In this document: piece by piece, positions 25,287 through 33,596 of the stretch
How the letters are laid out: every line of letters begins with the position of its first letter
How positions within the stretch are numbered: the stretch's first letter is position 1
From: Bacillota bacterium
Lineage (GTDB): Bacteria; Bacillota; Sulfobacillia; Thermaerobacterales; RSA17
NCBI GenBank assembly: GCA_017577485.1
Contig: PKRI01000023.1
Location: 1 to 33,596 of the forward strand
Reading direction: 5' to 3'
Length of the DNA stretch: 33,596 bases
Translations under genes and position numbers: made by a program
Notes under the pieces: model-generated
What the model saw: the letters and a program-made list of their open reading frames with translations, nothing else
What the model was told of the DNA's origin: nothing
The model's database searches: none

Positions 25287-28040
25287 ATGACGGGCAGGCC
25301 GGCCGGAACGTCACAGCAGGGCAAGTCCAGGGCCAACCGGCGGCGGATGCGCGTCCGCCCCTGGCGCCTGGTGCTGTTCACCGGCTTCATCTCGGTGGTC
25401 ATCGTGGCCGGCATGGGCGTGGGCCTGCTCACCGGCGCCATGCGCGCCCTGCCCCCCGTGGAGGAAGTGGACGAACGCATCGCGCCGGAGACGTCCTTCA
25501 TCTACGACCGTGACGGCAACCTGATCACGGAACTCCACGGGGCCGAGAACCGCATCTCCCTGTCCTACGACCAGATTCCCAAGACGGTCATCAACGCCTT
25601 CGTGGCCATCGAGGACGAGCGCTTCTTCTCCCATTTCGGCGTGGACCCCATCGGCATCGCCCGGGCCGCCCTCAACAACCTGCGGGGCGGCGACCGGCAG
25701 GGCGCCAGCACCATCACCCAGCAGCTGGCGCGCAACCTGTTTCCCGAGGAGATCGGTTTCGAGATCTCGATGCGGCGGAAGATCCAGGAGGCGCTCATGG
25801 CCATCCAGCTGGAGCGCCGCTTCTCCAAGGAGCGCATCCTGGAGATGTACCTGAACCACATCTTCCTGGGCTACAACGCCTACGGAATCGAGGCCGGCGC
25901 CCAGGTGTACTTCGGCAAGCCCGCCGCCGAGCTGGAACTGCACGAGGCGGCCATGCTGGCGGCCATCGTCAAGGGTCCCGCCGTCTACGACCCCATCGAC
26001 AACCCGGACGCCGTGCGGAGGCGCCGGAACCTGGTGCTGGACGAGATGGCCGAGCAGGGCTACATCACGCCGGAACAGGCCGAGGCGGCCAAGCGCCGGC
26101 CCCTGGGCGTGCTGGAGGAAATGCGGACGGTGGGCGACTACCCGTACCCGCACTTCGTGGACTACGTGGTGCGCCAGCTGCTGGACCGCTTCCGGGCCCA
26201 GTACGAGGAGCAGGGGCTTTCCCGGGAAGAGGCCGCCCAGCGGGCCGCCCAGCGGGTCTACGGCGGCGGCCTGCACATCTACACCACCCTGGACCCGCGC
26301 CTGCAGGAAGCGGCCGAGCGGGCCGTGCAGGAAGTCATGGACCGCGACTTCCCCATTGATCCCGAGGACGACAACCCCAAGGAGGCCGCCGTGGTCACGC
26401 TGGACGTCAGCACCGGCGAGATCCTGGCCATGGTGGGCGGCCGGCGCCACGAGGGGCGCCTGGACTTCAACCGCGCCTGGCAGGCGAAGCGGCAGCCTGG
26501 TTCCGCGGCCAAGCCGCTGATCGTCTACGCGCCGGCCCTGCTCAACGGCTTCACGCCGGGGTCCGTGCTGGACGACTCGCCGGTGCGGTTCGAGATCCCC
26601 GGATCGGAGCCGTACGTGCCCCGCAACTACAACCGCAACGAGTTCCGCGGCCTGATGACCATGCGCGAGGCCATCCGCCTGTCCCAGAACATCCCGGCCG
26701 TCAAGCTGCTCAACGCCATCGGCGTGGAGACCGGTGTGCGGTTCGCCGCCCGGCTCGGCCTGGACACCCTGGACCTGGACCCGTCCGACGGCAAGAGCGA
26801 CCTGAACCTGTCGTCGGCGCTGGGCGGCCTGACCCACGGCGTCACCCTGCTGGACCTGGCCGAGGCCTACGCCACCTTCGCCAATCTGGGGGTGCGGCAG
26901 GAGCCCTTCGCCATCCGCCGCGTCGAGGATCGCTACGGCACGCTGGTGCTGGAACCCGCCCGGGATCGGGAGCAGGAAGTGGTCATGGAGCCTGAGGTGG
27001 CGTGGCTGATGAACGACCTGCTGAAGAACGTGGTCTATCCCCACCGCCTGGGCGTCGACGGCACCGGCCGCGGCGCCAAGCTCCAGGCCGAGGGCCGGGC
27101 CCGCCCGGTGGCCGGCAAGACCGGCACCACCAGCGACCACAAGGACGTGTGGTTCGTGGGCTACACGCCGCAGCGGCTGACGGCGGTATGGATCGGCCAC
27201 GACCAGCCCGTGAGCATGCAGGGGCAGACCAGCAGCGGCAGCCACCCGGTGGAGATCTGGCGTAAGGTCATGGAAGTCGCCCACGAGGGGCTTCCCATCG
27301 AGGACTGGGCCGAGCCCCAGGGCATCGTCAAAGTGCGGATCTGCAAGCAGTCGGGGCAGTTGCCCGGGCCCTACTGCCCCGACACCCAGCAGTACACCGA
27401 GGTTTTCCTGCGGGGCACCGAGCCCACCGAGATCGTCGACATCTGGAAACCCTACATGGTCTGCCAGGAGGATCCGACGCTGCTGTACCAGCCCGGCTGC
27501 TCCTGCACGCCGGTGGAGCAGGTGTTCCTGGACCGGCCGCCGGTGGACCTGGAGTGGGCCGGCGACCAGACCTTCACCATCCAGGACATGCAGTTGATGC
27601 CCCCGCAGCAGACCTGCCAGGTCGCGCCCGAGCCCCAGGAGGGCACCGCGCACCTGCGCATCTACCGCTACAGCGTGGAGCCCAACCTGATCTGGAACGC
27701 CTACGCCGGCCGGCCCTACACCCTGTTCGTCACCGCCGTGGAGGTGCCGGCCCGGCTGCTGATCCCCGACCTGGGCGTCGACACGCCCGTGGAGGAGGGC
27801 CAGACCCTGCGCATCACCTTCACGCCCCCGCGAGCCGGCCAGTTCGTGTTCGAGGTGCACGTGGAAGGGTACCGGGTCCCCGGCTACCTGGTGGTGCGCC
27901 AGCCCGAAGGCGGCTTGGGTCCCGGCGACGGCGACGTGGAGGATGATGAAGACGGCGGCGGGACCGGGGGCGACGGCGGCGAGGCCGGCGGGGACCGGAG
28001 CGGTCCCGGCGGCGGCGACGACGAAGAAGACGACGACTGA
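25287..28040 (+). CDS. Class A penicillin-binding protein with cupredoxin-like C-terminal domain
   Basis: Bifunctional cell-wall polymerase (917 aa). A membrane anchor (about 28-52) is followed by a GT51 transglycosylase with the catalytic EDERFFSHFG (Glu109) and TITQQLARNL, and a transpeptidase with SAAK (Ser406, Lys409), SQN and KTG (611-613). After the transpeptidase comes a region with six cysteines, then residues about 789-871 that look like a cupredoxin beta-sandwich (YSVEPNLI...AGRPYTLFV, LLIPDLGVDTPV, GQTLRITFTPPRAGQFVF) but lack the His/Cys copper ligands. The tail (about 875-917) is Gly/Asp/Glu only. ATG 25287 has GGGAGTGG 7 nt upstream. Most class A PBPs end earlier; the C-terminal extension is the unusual part. 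Confidence 0.94.
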   Translation: MTGRPAGTSQQGKSRANRRRMRVRPWRLVLFTGFISVVIVAGMGVGLLTGAMRALPPVEEVDERIAPETSFIYDRDGNLITELHGAENRISLSYDQIPKTVINAFVAIEDERFFSHFGVDPIGIARAALNNLRGGDRQGASTITQQLARNLFPEEIGFEISMRRKIQEALMAIQLERRFSKERILEMYLNHIFLGYNAYGIEAGAQVYFGKPAAELELHEAAMLAAIVKGPAVYDPIDNPDAVRRRRNLVLDEMAEQGYITPEQAEAAKRRPLGVLEEMRTVGDYPYPHFVDYVVRQLLDRFRAQYEEQGLSREEAAQRAAQRVYGGGLHIYTTLDPRLQEAAERAVQEVMDRDFPIDPEDDNPKEAAVVTLDVSTGEILAMVGGRRHEGRLDFNRAWQAKRQPGSAAKPLIVYAPALLNGFTPGSVLDDSPVRFEIPGSEPYVPRNYNRNEFRGLMTMREAIRLSQNIPAVKLLNAIGVETGVRFAARLGLDTLDLDPSDGKSDLNLSSALGGLTHGVTLLDLAEAYATFANLGVRQEPFAIRRVEDRYGTLVLEPARDREQEVVMEPEVAWLMNDLLKNVVYPHRLGVDGTGRGAKLQAEGRARPVAGKTGTTSDHKDVWFVGYTPQRLTAVWIGHDQPVSMQGQTSSGSHPVEIWRKVMEVAHEGLPIEDWAEPQGIVKVRICKQSGQLPGPYCPDTQQYTEVFLRGTEPTEIVDIWKPYMVCQEDPTLLYQPGCSCTPVEQVFLDRPPVDLEWAGDQTFTIQDMQLMPPQQTCQVAPEPQEGTAHLRIYRYSVEPNLIWNAYAGRPYTLFVTAVEVPARLLIPDLGVDTPVEEGQTLRITFTPPRAGQFVFEVHVEGYRVPGYLVVRQPEGGLGPGDGDVEDDEDGGGTGGDGGEAGGDRSGPGGGDDEEDDD

Positions 28041-28079
28041 GGAAGACCACGGCGACGCCCAGCGTTCCGCCGGCGCCCT

Positions 28080-30536
28080 TCAGCCCTTGAGGCGGACCAC
28101 GGTGACGCCGAAGGAACCCTCGCCGGGCCCCGCCAGGGCGTAGGATTCCACCCGGGGGTCCTTCCGCAGGGCCTCGTGCACCGCGGCCCGCAGGGTGCCG
28201 GTACCCTTCCCGTGGATCACCCTCACCCGGTCCAGGCCCGCCAGCACCGCGTCGTCCAGGTACTTGTCCAGAACCTGCAGGGCTTCGTCCACCCGCATCC
28301 CCCGCAGGCTGATCTCGGCGGGGACCTGGCCGGTCTTGCGCAGGGCGACGGCCGTGGGCCGGGCACCGGAGGACGAGGCCGCGTCCGGCGCGCCCGGGGC
28401 GGCATGGGTCCGGGTGCCGGGGTCTCCGGCGCCGTCTCCGGCATTCTTCTCGCCGGCCGGCGCCGGCCGCAGGTCGCGGGCGGAGGCATGGATCCGCATC
28501 CGGCCCGTGTCCACCAGGTAGGCGTCGGGCCCGGCCTGCTCCACCACCTCTCCCACCTGCTGCAGCGGCACGATCAGCACCCGCTGTCCCGGGCGGGGCC
28601 GCCACCCGGGCGGTGCCGGCGCCGCCGCGCCGGTTCTGCCGGGCCTCTCGCCCTCCTCCAGTCCCTCCAGGAGCGCGTCCACCCGCCGGCCCACGCCCCG
28701 GAGCCGCTGCAGCACCGCCGCGGGATCCTGGTCCAGCCTGCCTTCCTGGACGGCCCGCCGCAGTTGGGCTGCGGCCTCCTCGGCCTCCTGGATCAGCCGG
28801 TTGACGGCGGCGCGGGCCTCGGCCCGCAGCTGGTCGCTGAAGCGGCGGCGGCGCTCCTCCAGGTCCCGCTCGCGGGCCGCCAGGGCCTGCTCCGCCTCGG
28901 CCAGGCGGCGCCGCTCCTGGGCCAGGGCCGCCCGCTCCGCTTCCAGGCGGCGGCGGGTCTCGTCCAGGCCTGAGATGGCTTCCTCCACCTCGGCCGCCGG
29001 GCGCGACAGATACGAGCGGGCGCGCTCTACCAGATCCTGGGGCAGGCCCAGGCGCCGGGCGATCTCCAGGGCGTTGCTGCGGCCCGGGGCACCCACCACC
29101 AGGCGGTAGGTGGGCTGCAGGGTCTCAGGATCAAAGGCCACGGAGGCGTTCTCCACCCGGGCATGACGGTACGCGTAGGCCTTGAGCCGGCCGAAGTGGG
29201 TGGTGGCCACCACCCTCGCCCCCCGCTCCCTGAGGTGGTCCAGCAGCGCCATGGCCAGGGCGGCGCCTTCCTCGGGGTCGGTGCCGGCTCCGATCTCGTC
29301 CAGCAGGATGAGGCTGCGGCGGTCGGCCGGCGGGACGGCCTTCACGATCCTGGTCATGTGGGCCGAGAAGGTGCTGAGGTTCTGCTGGATGCTCTGCTCG
29401 TCGCCGATGTCGGCAAAGATGCGGCGGAAGACGCCCAGCACCGCGCTGCGGCACGGCACCCACAGGCCGGCCTGGGCCATCACGGCCATGAGGCCCACGG
29501 TCTTCAGGGCCACGGTTTTTCCGCCGGTGTTGGGCCCGGTGATGACCAGCACGTCGAAGTCGAAGCCCAGTTCCACGTCGATGGGTACGGCCTGGGGGCC
29601 CAGCAGCGGGTGGCGGGCCTGCTCCAGGCGCACCACCGGCTCCTCCACCACCTGGGGGGCCGCCGCGTCCATCCCGGCGGCCAGCCGGGCCCGGGCCAGG
29701 CAGAAGTCCAGGTAGGCGCAGGCGTCGATCATGGCTTCCAGGTCGCGGGCGTGCCCGCCCACCTTACCGCTGAGCTCGTCCAGGATCCTCTCTTCTTCCC
29801 GGCGGGCGTCCAGCAGGCAGCGGCGAAGTTCGTTGTTGAGTTCCACCACCGGCGCCGGCTCGATGAACACCGTGGCGCCGCTGGCCGACTGGTCGTGGAC
29901 GATGCCCGGGACCTGCGCCCGCTGGTCGGCCCGGACCGGAAGCACGAAACGGCCCTCGCGCTGGGTGATCAGCGCCTCCTGCAGGACGCCCTGGCGCTCC
30001 AGGGCGCGCATCAGGGCCTCCATGCGCTCCCGCACCCGCTGCTCCAGCACCCGGGCCCGGGCGCGCAGGGCGGCCAGCTCCGGCGAGGCCTCGTCGCGCA
30101 GCACGCCGTCGTCCCGCAGGGCCGCCCGCACCGCCTCCACGATGCCCGGCAGCCAGCGGATGGGCCGGGCGATCTGGGCCAGGCGCGGGTACCGCTGCTC
30201 ATCGCGGGCGGGCCGGGCCAGGGCTGCGGCAGCCTCCACGAAGCACGCCACGTCCACCAGTTCCGGGCCGGTCAGGCGGCCGCCGCGGGCGGCCCGGGCC
30301 ACCAGGGGACGCACGTCCCGGAGACCGCGCCCGGCGCCGGGCTCCACCGCCAGCAGGCGCCAGGCCTCGTCCACCTCGGCCAGCCGCCGCTCCACCGTGG
30401 CCCGCACCGCCGACGGCCGCAGCGCCAGGGCCCGTTCCCGGGAAGGCGCGAAACTGCACAGGTCGGCCAGGCGCTCCAGGATGACGGGGAAATCCAGGCG
30501 CTGGAGCGTGCCTTCATCCAGGGAGGGTGCGCTCAT
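28080..30536 (-). CDS. mutS2: Endonuclease MutS2
   Basis: MutS family ATPase (818 aa), implicated in suppressing recombination and in rescuing collided ribosomes. The N-terminal core and clamp lead to the ATPase with Walker A GPNTGGKT, the ILLDEIGAGTDP Walker B and STFSAHM. A long Arg/Glu coiled coil (about 515-625), a small KOW-like beta domain, a Pro/Ala/Gly linker and a C-terminal Smr domain with HGKGTGTLR follow. The Smr motif LDLRG is changed to ISLRG (Ser743 in place of Asp). ATG 30536 overlaps the stop of ogt (ATGA). Confidence 0.96.
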   Translation of the reverse strand: MSAPSLDEGTLQRLDFPVILERLADLCSFAPSRERALALRPSAVRATVERRLAEVDEAWRLLAVEPGAGRGLRDVRPLVARAARGGRLTGPELVDVACFVEAAAALARPARDEQRYPRLAQIARPIRWLPGIVEAVRAALRDDGVLRDEASPELAALRARARVLEQRVRERMEALMRALERQGVLQEALITQREGRFVLPVRADQRAQVPGIVHDQSASGATVFIEPAPVVELNNELRRCLLDARREEERILDELSGKVGGHARDLEAMIDACAYLDFCLARARLAAGMDAAAPQVVEEPVVRLEQARHPLLGPQAVPIDVELGFDFDVLVITGPNTGGKTVALKTVGLMAVMAQAGLWVPCRSAVLGVFRRIFADIGDEQSIQQNLSTFSAHMTRIVKAVPPADRRSLILLDEIGAGTDPEEGAALAMALLDHLRERGARVVATTHFGRLKAYAYRHARVENASVAFDPETLQPTYRLVVGAPGRSNALEIARRLGLPQDLVERARSYLSRPAAEVEEAISGLDETRRRLEAERAALAQERRRLAEAEQALAARERDLEERRRRFSDQLRAEARAAVNRLIQEAEEAAAQLRRAVQEGRLDQDPAAVLQRLRGVGRRVDALLEGLEEGERPGRTGAAAPAPPGWRPRPGQRVLIVPLQQVGEVVEQAGPDAYLVDTGRMRIHASARDLRPAPAGEKNAGDGAGDPGTRTHAAPGAPDAASSSGARPTAVALRKTGQVPAEISLRGMRVDEALQVLDKYLDDAVLAGLDRVRVIHGKGTGTLRAAVHEALRKDPRVESYALAGPGEGSFGVTVVRLKG

Positions 30537-31036
30537 GGCTGCAGGGCGCCTTCCAGCTGCAGCAGGCGCCGCTTCAGGTCGGTGCCCCCGCCGTACAGGC
30601 CCAGGTCCCCGGCGGCCGTCACGCGGTGGCAGGGGATGACCAGCGGCACGGGGTTGGCGGCCATGGCGCCGCCCACGGCCCTTGCCGCCCGGGGGAACCC
30701 GGCTTCGGCGGCCAGCCTGCCGTAGGTGCGGGTTTCACCCCGCGGCACCCCCAGCAGCGCCCGGTACACCCGCTGCCGGAAGGACGTCATCTCCCGCAGG
30801 TCCACCCGCTCGCCCCAGGCGTTGAGGTCCACCGGCGCGCCGGCGGCGTAGGCCACGAGGTCCCGCGCCAGGCGCCGGACCCAACCGGGCAGGCCTTCCG
30901 GTTCCGGGCCGTCTTCGGCCAGCAGCGGCCCCGCGGCCGGCGCCTCGGGGTCGTTGGGAAGCCAAACACGCAGCAGCCGCTCCCCCTCGAATTCCAGGGG
31001 GATCACGCCCAGCCGCGTCGACACGCGGACGATCAA
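30533..31036 (-). CDS. ogt: Methylated-DNA--protein-cysteine methyltransferase
   Basis: Suicide repair protein (167 aa) that removes alkyl groups from O6-guanine. The active-site motif IPCHRV has Cys136; TSFRQRVYRALLGVPRGETRTYGRLA and AVGGAMAANPVPLV precede it, and GLYGGGTDLKRRLLQLE follows, all as expected. TTG 31036 overlaps the stop of polX by 2 bp (TTGA). It is inserted between polX and mutS2, which are often direct neighbours in Firmicutes. Confidence 0.95.
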   Translation of the reverse strand: MIVRVSTRLGVIPLEFEGERLLRVWLPNDPEAPAAGPLLAEDGPEPEGLPGWVRRLARDLVAYAAGAPVDLNAWGERVDLREMTSFRQRVYRALLGVPRGETRTYGRLAAEAGFPRAARAVGGAMAANPVPLVIPCHRVTAAGDLGLYGGGTDLKRRLLQLEGALQP

Positions 31037-32832
31037 GGGGAGTCCTCCTCACCGGCATCGTGCCCGGCCGCCGCCAGGGCCGCCCGCTCCGCCTTGGGCC
31101 GGGACAGGAAGGCGCGGAGCCTTTCCAGCGGCCAGGTGTTGATGACGGCGCCGGCCTCCACCCAGCCGCGGCGGGCCACGGTGATGCCGTAACGCAGGTG
31201 GTCGAAGTGGCCGGGAGCGTGGGCGTCGGTGTTGATGACCAGCAGCACGCCCAACTCCCGGGCCCGGCGCACGTGGACGTCGCACAGGTCCAGGCGCTCG
31301 GGCGAGGCGTTGATCTCCACCACGGTGCCGGTGCGGGCGGCGGCCTCCAGCACCGCGTCGATGTCCACCTCGTAAGGATCCCGCCGCCCCAGGATCCGGC
31401 CCGTGGGATGGGCCAGGATGTCCACGTGGGGGTGCTCCAGCGCCGCGATGATGCGGCGCGTCATCTCATCCCGCTTCAGGTTGAAGCGGCTGTGGACCGA
31501 GGCCACCACCACGTCCAGTTCGGCCAGCACGTCGGACGGCAGGTCCAGGCTGCCGTCACCGCGGATGTCCACTTCGACGCCGGTCAGCAGCCAGGGCGGG
31601 CCCAGGCGTTCCCGCAGTTCATGGATCACGTGCACCTGCCGCCGCAGCCGGTCGGCGTCCAGGCCGTTGGCCACCACCACCAGCGGCGAGTGGTCGGTGA
31701 CGGCCAGGTACTCATATCCCGCGGCGGCGGCGGCGGCATGCATCTCCTCGATGGAGGCCCGCCCGTCGCTCCAGTTGCTGTGGCAGTGCAGCTCGCCGCG
31801 GATGTGTTCCCGGGCGATCAGCGCCGGCAGGTTCCCGGCCAGGGCCGCCTCCACCTCGCCGGCGTCCTCGCGCAGTTCCGGCGGGATCCAGGGCAGGCCC
31901 AGCAGGGAATAGACCTCCTCCTCGTCCGGCACCCGCACCGGCAGCAGCGCGCCGCCCGCCGGCTTGAACAGGCCCCTGGGGCCCAATTCCAGGCCCTGCT
32001 CCCGGGCCAACGTCGTGAGGCGCTCGTTGTGGCGGATGGAGCCGGTGTAATACTGCAGCGCCGCGGGCCAGGCGGCCGGGTCCGCCACCTGCAGGTCACA
32101 GCGGATGCCCCCGGCCAGGCGGATGACGGCTGCGGCGGCACCCCGCTCCACCACCTCGGCGGCGCCGGGCAGCGCGCAGAAGGCCTCGACCACCTCCCGG
32201 GGGCGCGTCGAGGCGCAGACGAGGTCGATGTCGCCCACGGTATCGCAGCCGCGGCGCAGGCTTCCCGCCAGGGCAGCCTGCTGGACGCCCGGCCACGAGG
32301 CCGCCGCCTCCAGCACCTCCAGCCCCGCCGCCTCGGCGGCGGCCAGCGGCACCCGCAGAACGCGCCGGCGCAGGGCGGCCACCTCTTCGAGAAGCCTCCG
32401 CTCCCGGCGCTCCCCCATACCGGGCAGGGCGCGCAGGCGGCCCGCCCGAGCGGCTTCCTCCAGGTCATCCAGGCCGGCGATGCCCAGTTCGCTGTACAGG
32501 CGGTGGACCGTCCTGGGGCCGACGCCCGGCAGCTGCAGCAGGTCCAGCACCCCGGGCGGCACCCGGGACCGCAGTTCCTCCAGTAGGGAGCAGGTGCCGG
32601 TGGCCAGGATCTCCTGGATCCTGGCGGCGATGGTGGGGCCCACCCCGGGAATGGTGGTGAGGCGGTCCTGGGCCGCCAGCACCGCCACCGGCTCCGGGTG
32701 CGCCCCCACCGCCTGGCCGGCCCGCCGGTAGGTGGCGGCGCGGCGGGATTCGTCGCCCAGGATCTCCAGCAGGTCGGCGATGGCGGCCAGCACCGCCGCC
32801 ACCTGGCGGTTGTCGGGCGTGCGGTGGATCAC
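31033..32832 (-). CDS. polX: DNA polymerase X with PHP domain
   Basis: Family X DNA polymerase (599 aa) for gap filling in base excision repair, with a metal-dependent PHP nuclease domain. Helix-hairpin-helix units (IPGVGPTIAARI, LPGVGPRTVHRL) come first. The polymerase site GSLRRGCDTVGDIDLV keeps the DxD, with a further Asp in IRCDLQV. The C-terminal PHP domain has ELHCHSNWSDG, TDHSP, TGVEVDI, DILAHPTGR and NTDAH, so the metal ligands appear complete and 3'-5' exonuclease activity is expected. GTG 32832 overlaps the zapA stop (GTGA). Confidence 0.96.
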   Translation of the reverse strand: MIHRTPDNRQVAAVLAAIADLLEILGDESRRAATYRRAGQAVGAHPEPVAVLAAQDRLTTIPGVGPTIAARIQEILATGTCSLLEELRSRVPPGVLDLLQLPGVGPRTVHRLYSELGIAGLDDLEEAARAGRLRALPGMGERRERRLLEEVAALRRRVLRVPLAAAEAAGLEVLEAAASWPGVQQAALAGSLRRGCDTVGDIDLVCASTRPREVVEAFCALPGAAEVVERGAAAAVIRLAGGIRCDLQVADPAAWPAALQYYTGSIRHNERLTTLAREQGLELGPRGLFKPAGGALLPVRVPDEEEVYSLLGLPWIPPELREDAGEVEAALAGNLPALIAREHIRGELHCHSNWSDGRASIEEMHAAAAAAGYEYLAVTDHSPLVVVANGLDADRLRRQVHVIHELRERLGPPWLLTGVEVDIRGDGSLDLPSDVLAELDVVVASVHSRFNLKRDEMTRRIIAALEHPHVDILAHPTGRILGRRDPYEVDIDAVLEAAARTGTVVEINASPERLDLCDVHVRRARELGVLLVINTDAHAPGHFDHLRYGITVARRGWVEAGAVINTWPLERLRAFLSRPKAERAALAAAGHDAGEEDSP

Positions 32833-33173
32833 GGCCCGTCACCGCTGGCGGGCCGGGCCCGGTCCTCGGAGGCCGCCCCGGACAGGCCCGGGGCCTCGCC
32901 CCCTCCCTCGATGGCGGCCAGGCGCCGCTCGAAGGCGGTCATCAGCACCCGGTGCTGTTCCCTCAGCCGCAGCAGTTCGTCGGCCAGGTTCAGGGCGGCC
33001 AGCACCGCCAGCCGGGTGACGTTCAGGCCGGGATAGCGGCCGGCCAGTTCCCGCATCCGGGCGTCCACGGCCTCGGCCACCCGGCGGATGTGTTCCTCAT
33101 CGGCCTGGGCGGAACGGATCACGTAGGTCTCGCCGAAAATCCGCACCTTGCTCCGGGCTCCGGCCTCGTCCAT
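32829..33173 (-). CDS. zapA: Cell division protein ZapA
   Basis: Small cytoplasmic protein (114 aa) that binds and bundles FtsZ at midcell. The N-terminal globular part KVRIFGETYVIRS and the following Asp/Glu-rich helix EEHIRRVAEAVDARMREL are typical, then a coiled-coil helix LAALNLADELLRLREQ. The last 25 residues are low-complexity. ATG 33173 has GGGGAGGA about 7 nt upstream. It starts the coupled chain zapA-polX-ogt-mutS2 and follows pheT by 135 bp. Confidence 0.93.
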   Translation of the reverse strand: MDEAGARSKVRIFGETYVIRSAQADEEHIRRVAEAVDARMRELAGRYPGLNVTRLAVLAALNLADELLRLREQHRVLMTAFERRLAAIEGGGEAPGLSGAASEDRARPASGDGP

Positions 33174-33308
33174 GACAGTCCTCCCCAGGCGCCGGGGCGC
33201 ATCAACCCAGGCTTTCGCGCCGCCGCCTTCGCTTCCTGCGGCGCTCCGGGGACCGCCGCGCGCCCGCGGCCGGGCCCGCGCCCGCACCGCCGGGGCCGAC
33301 CCGCCTGC

Positions 33309-33596
33309 TCAGCGCAGCACCGCGCCCAGTTCCCGCTCCAGGGCCTGCCGCACCCGGGCGTGGACCTCGTCCACCTCGGCGTCGGTGAGCGTGCGGTCGG
33401 CCGCCCGGTAGGCCAGGGCGTAGGCCAGGCTGCGCTTCCCGGCCGGCACCGGGTCGCCCTGGTACACGTCGAAAAGTTCCAGTTCCTCCAGCCAGGGGCC
33501 GGCGTGGGCCCGGATCACCTGCTCGGCCCGCGCGGCGGGGATGTCCTCAGGCACGATGAAGGCCACATCCCGCAGGACAGCCGGGAACCGGGGCGG
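33309..33596 (-). CDS. pheT: Phenylalanyl-tRNA synthetase beta subunit, C-terminal part (cut by window end)
   Basis: The 95 codons before the stop encode the FDX-ACB anticodon-binding domain: FPAVLRDVAFIVPEDIPA, LEELELFDVYQG and KRSLAYALAYRAADRTLTDAEVD are the diagnostic blocks. The reading frame stays open to position 33596, so the gene continues beyond the window; it is not a pseudogene. The pheT-zapA-polX-mutS2 order is standard in Firmicutes. Confidence 0.95.
   Translation of the reverse strand, partial: PPRFPAVLRDVAFIVPEDIPAARAEQVIRAHAGPWLEELELFDVYQGDPVPAGKRSLAYALAYRAADRTLTDAEVDEVHARVRQALERELGAVLR

Noticed and set aside
25311..27860. An 849-codon open frame antisense to the PBP gene
   Set aside because: Low-complexity composition and no motif; the PBP on the other strand is complete with catalytic residues.
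33238..33259. GC hairpin between pheT and zapA as a terminator
   Set aside because: Only a 6 bp stem with a 10 nt loop and no T-run on the minus strand; such stems are common by chance at this GC content.

Overview
This 33.6 kb window has very high GC, frequent GTG and TTG starts, strong AGGAGG-type ribosome binding sites and densely overlapping genes. It carries Firmicutes-type gene blocks (pheT-zapA-polX-mutS2 and yebC-queA-tgt-yajC) and sporulation genes (yunB and a BofC-like gene). This fits a high-GC, probably spore-forming Firmicute of the Thermaerobacter/Symbiobacterium kind. That is an inference from gene content; no rRNA is present. I saw no mobile elements, CRISPR arrays or tRNAs. 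31 protein genes are called, one of them (pheT) cut by the window edge.

Region 1 (1-11121) is a carboxylate uptake and activation island. A LytS-type sensor kinase and a LytTR response regulator (+) converge on an acetate-type sodium:solute symporter and its small membrane partner (-). Across a 353 bp intergenic region lies a second, divergent symporter system (+): a DUF4212-like small subunit and a VC_2705-type symporter, followed by two acetyl/propionyl-CoA synthetases. The intergenic region holds a pair of direct repeats with exactly the 21 bp period expected of a LytTR-regulator site. The simplest reading is that the kinase and regulator sense an organic acid and switch on its uptake, and the two synthetases turn it into acyl-CoA.

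Region 2 (11299-23125, all -) is a long, tightly packed run. Read 5' to 3' it is nadE, yebC, a BofC-like gene, DUF2905, queA, tgt, yajC, glutamate dehydrogenase, methylmalonyl-CoA mutase large and cobalamin subunits, methylmalonyl-CoA epimerase, an acyl-CoA carboxyltransferase, a small epsilon-like protein, a biotin carrier protein and 5-formyl-THF cyclo-ligase. The propionyl-CoA to succinyl-CoA pathway complements the propionate-capable synthetases of region 1. Two conserved neighbourhoods are broken here: ruvCAB is missing between yebC and queA, and secDF is missing after yajC.

Region 3 (23217-33596) holds yunB (+), tyrS (-), a class A penicillin-binding protein with an unusual cupredoxin-like C-terminal domain (+), and then the coupled chain pheT (partial)-zapA-polX-ogt-mutS2 (-).

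The observations most worth a second look are the LytTR operator array between the two symporter operons, the metal-ligand-less cupredoxin-like module on the PBP, a LexA-like palindrome upstream of the BofC-like gene where ruvCAB would be expected, and the epsilon-like subunit of the acyl-CoA carboxylase.
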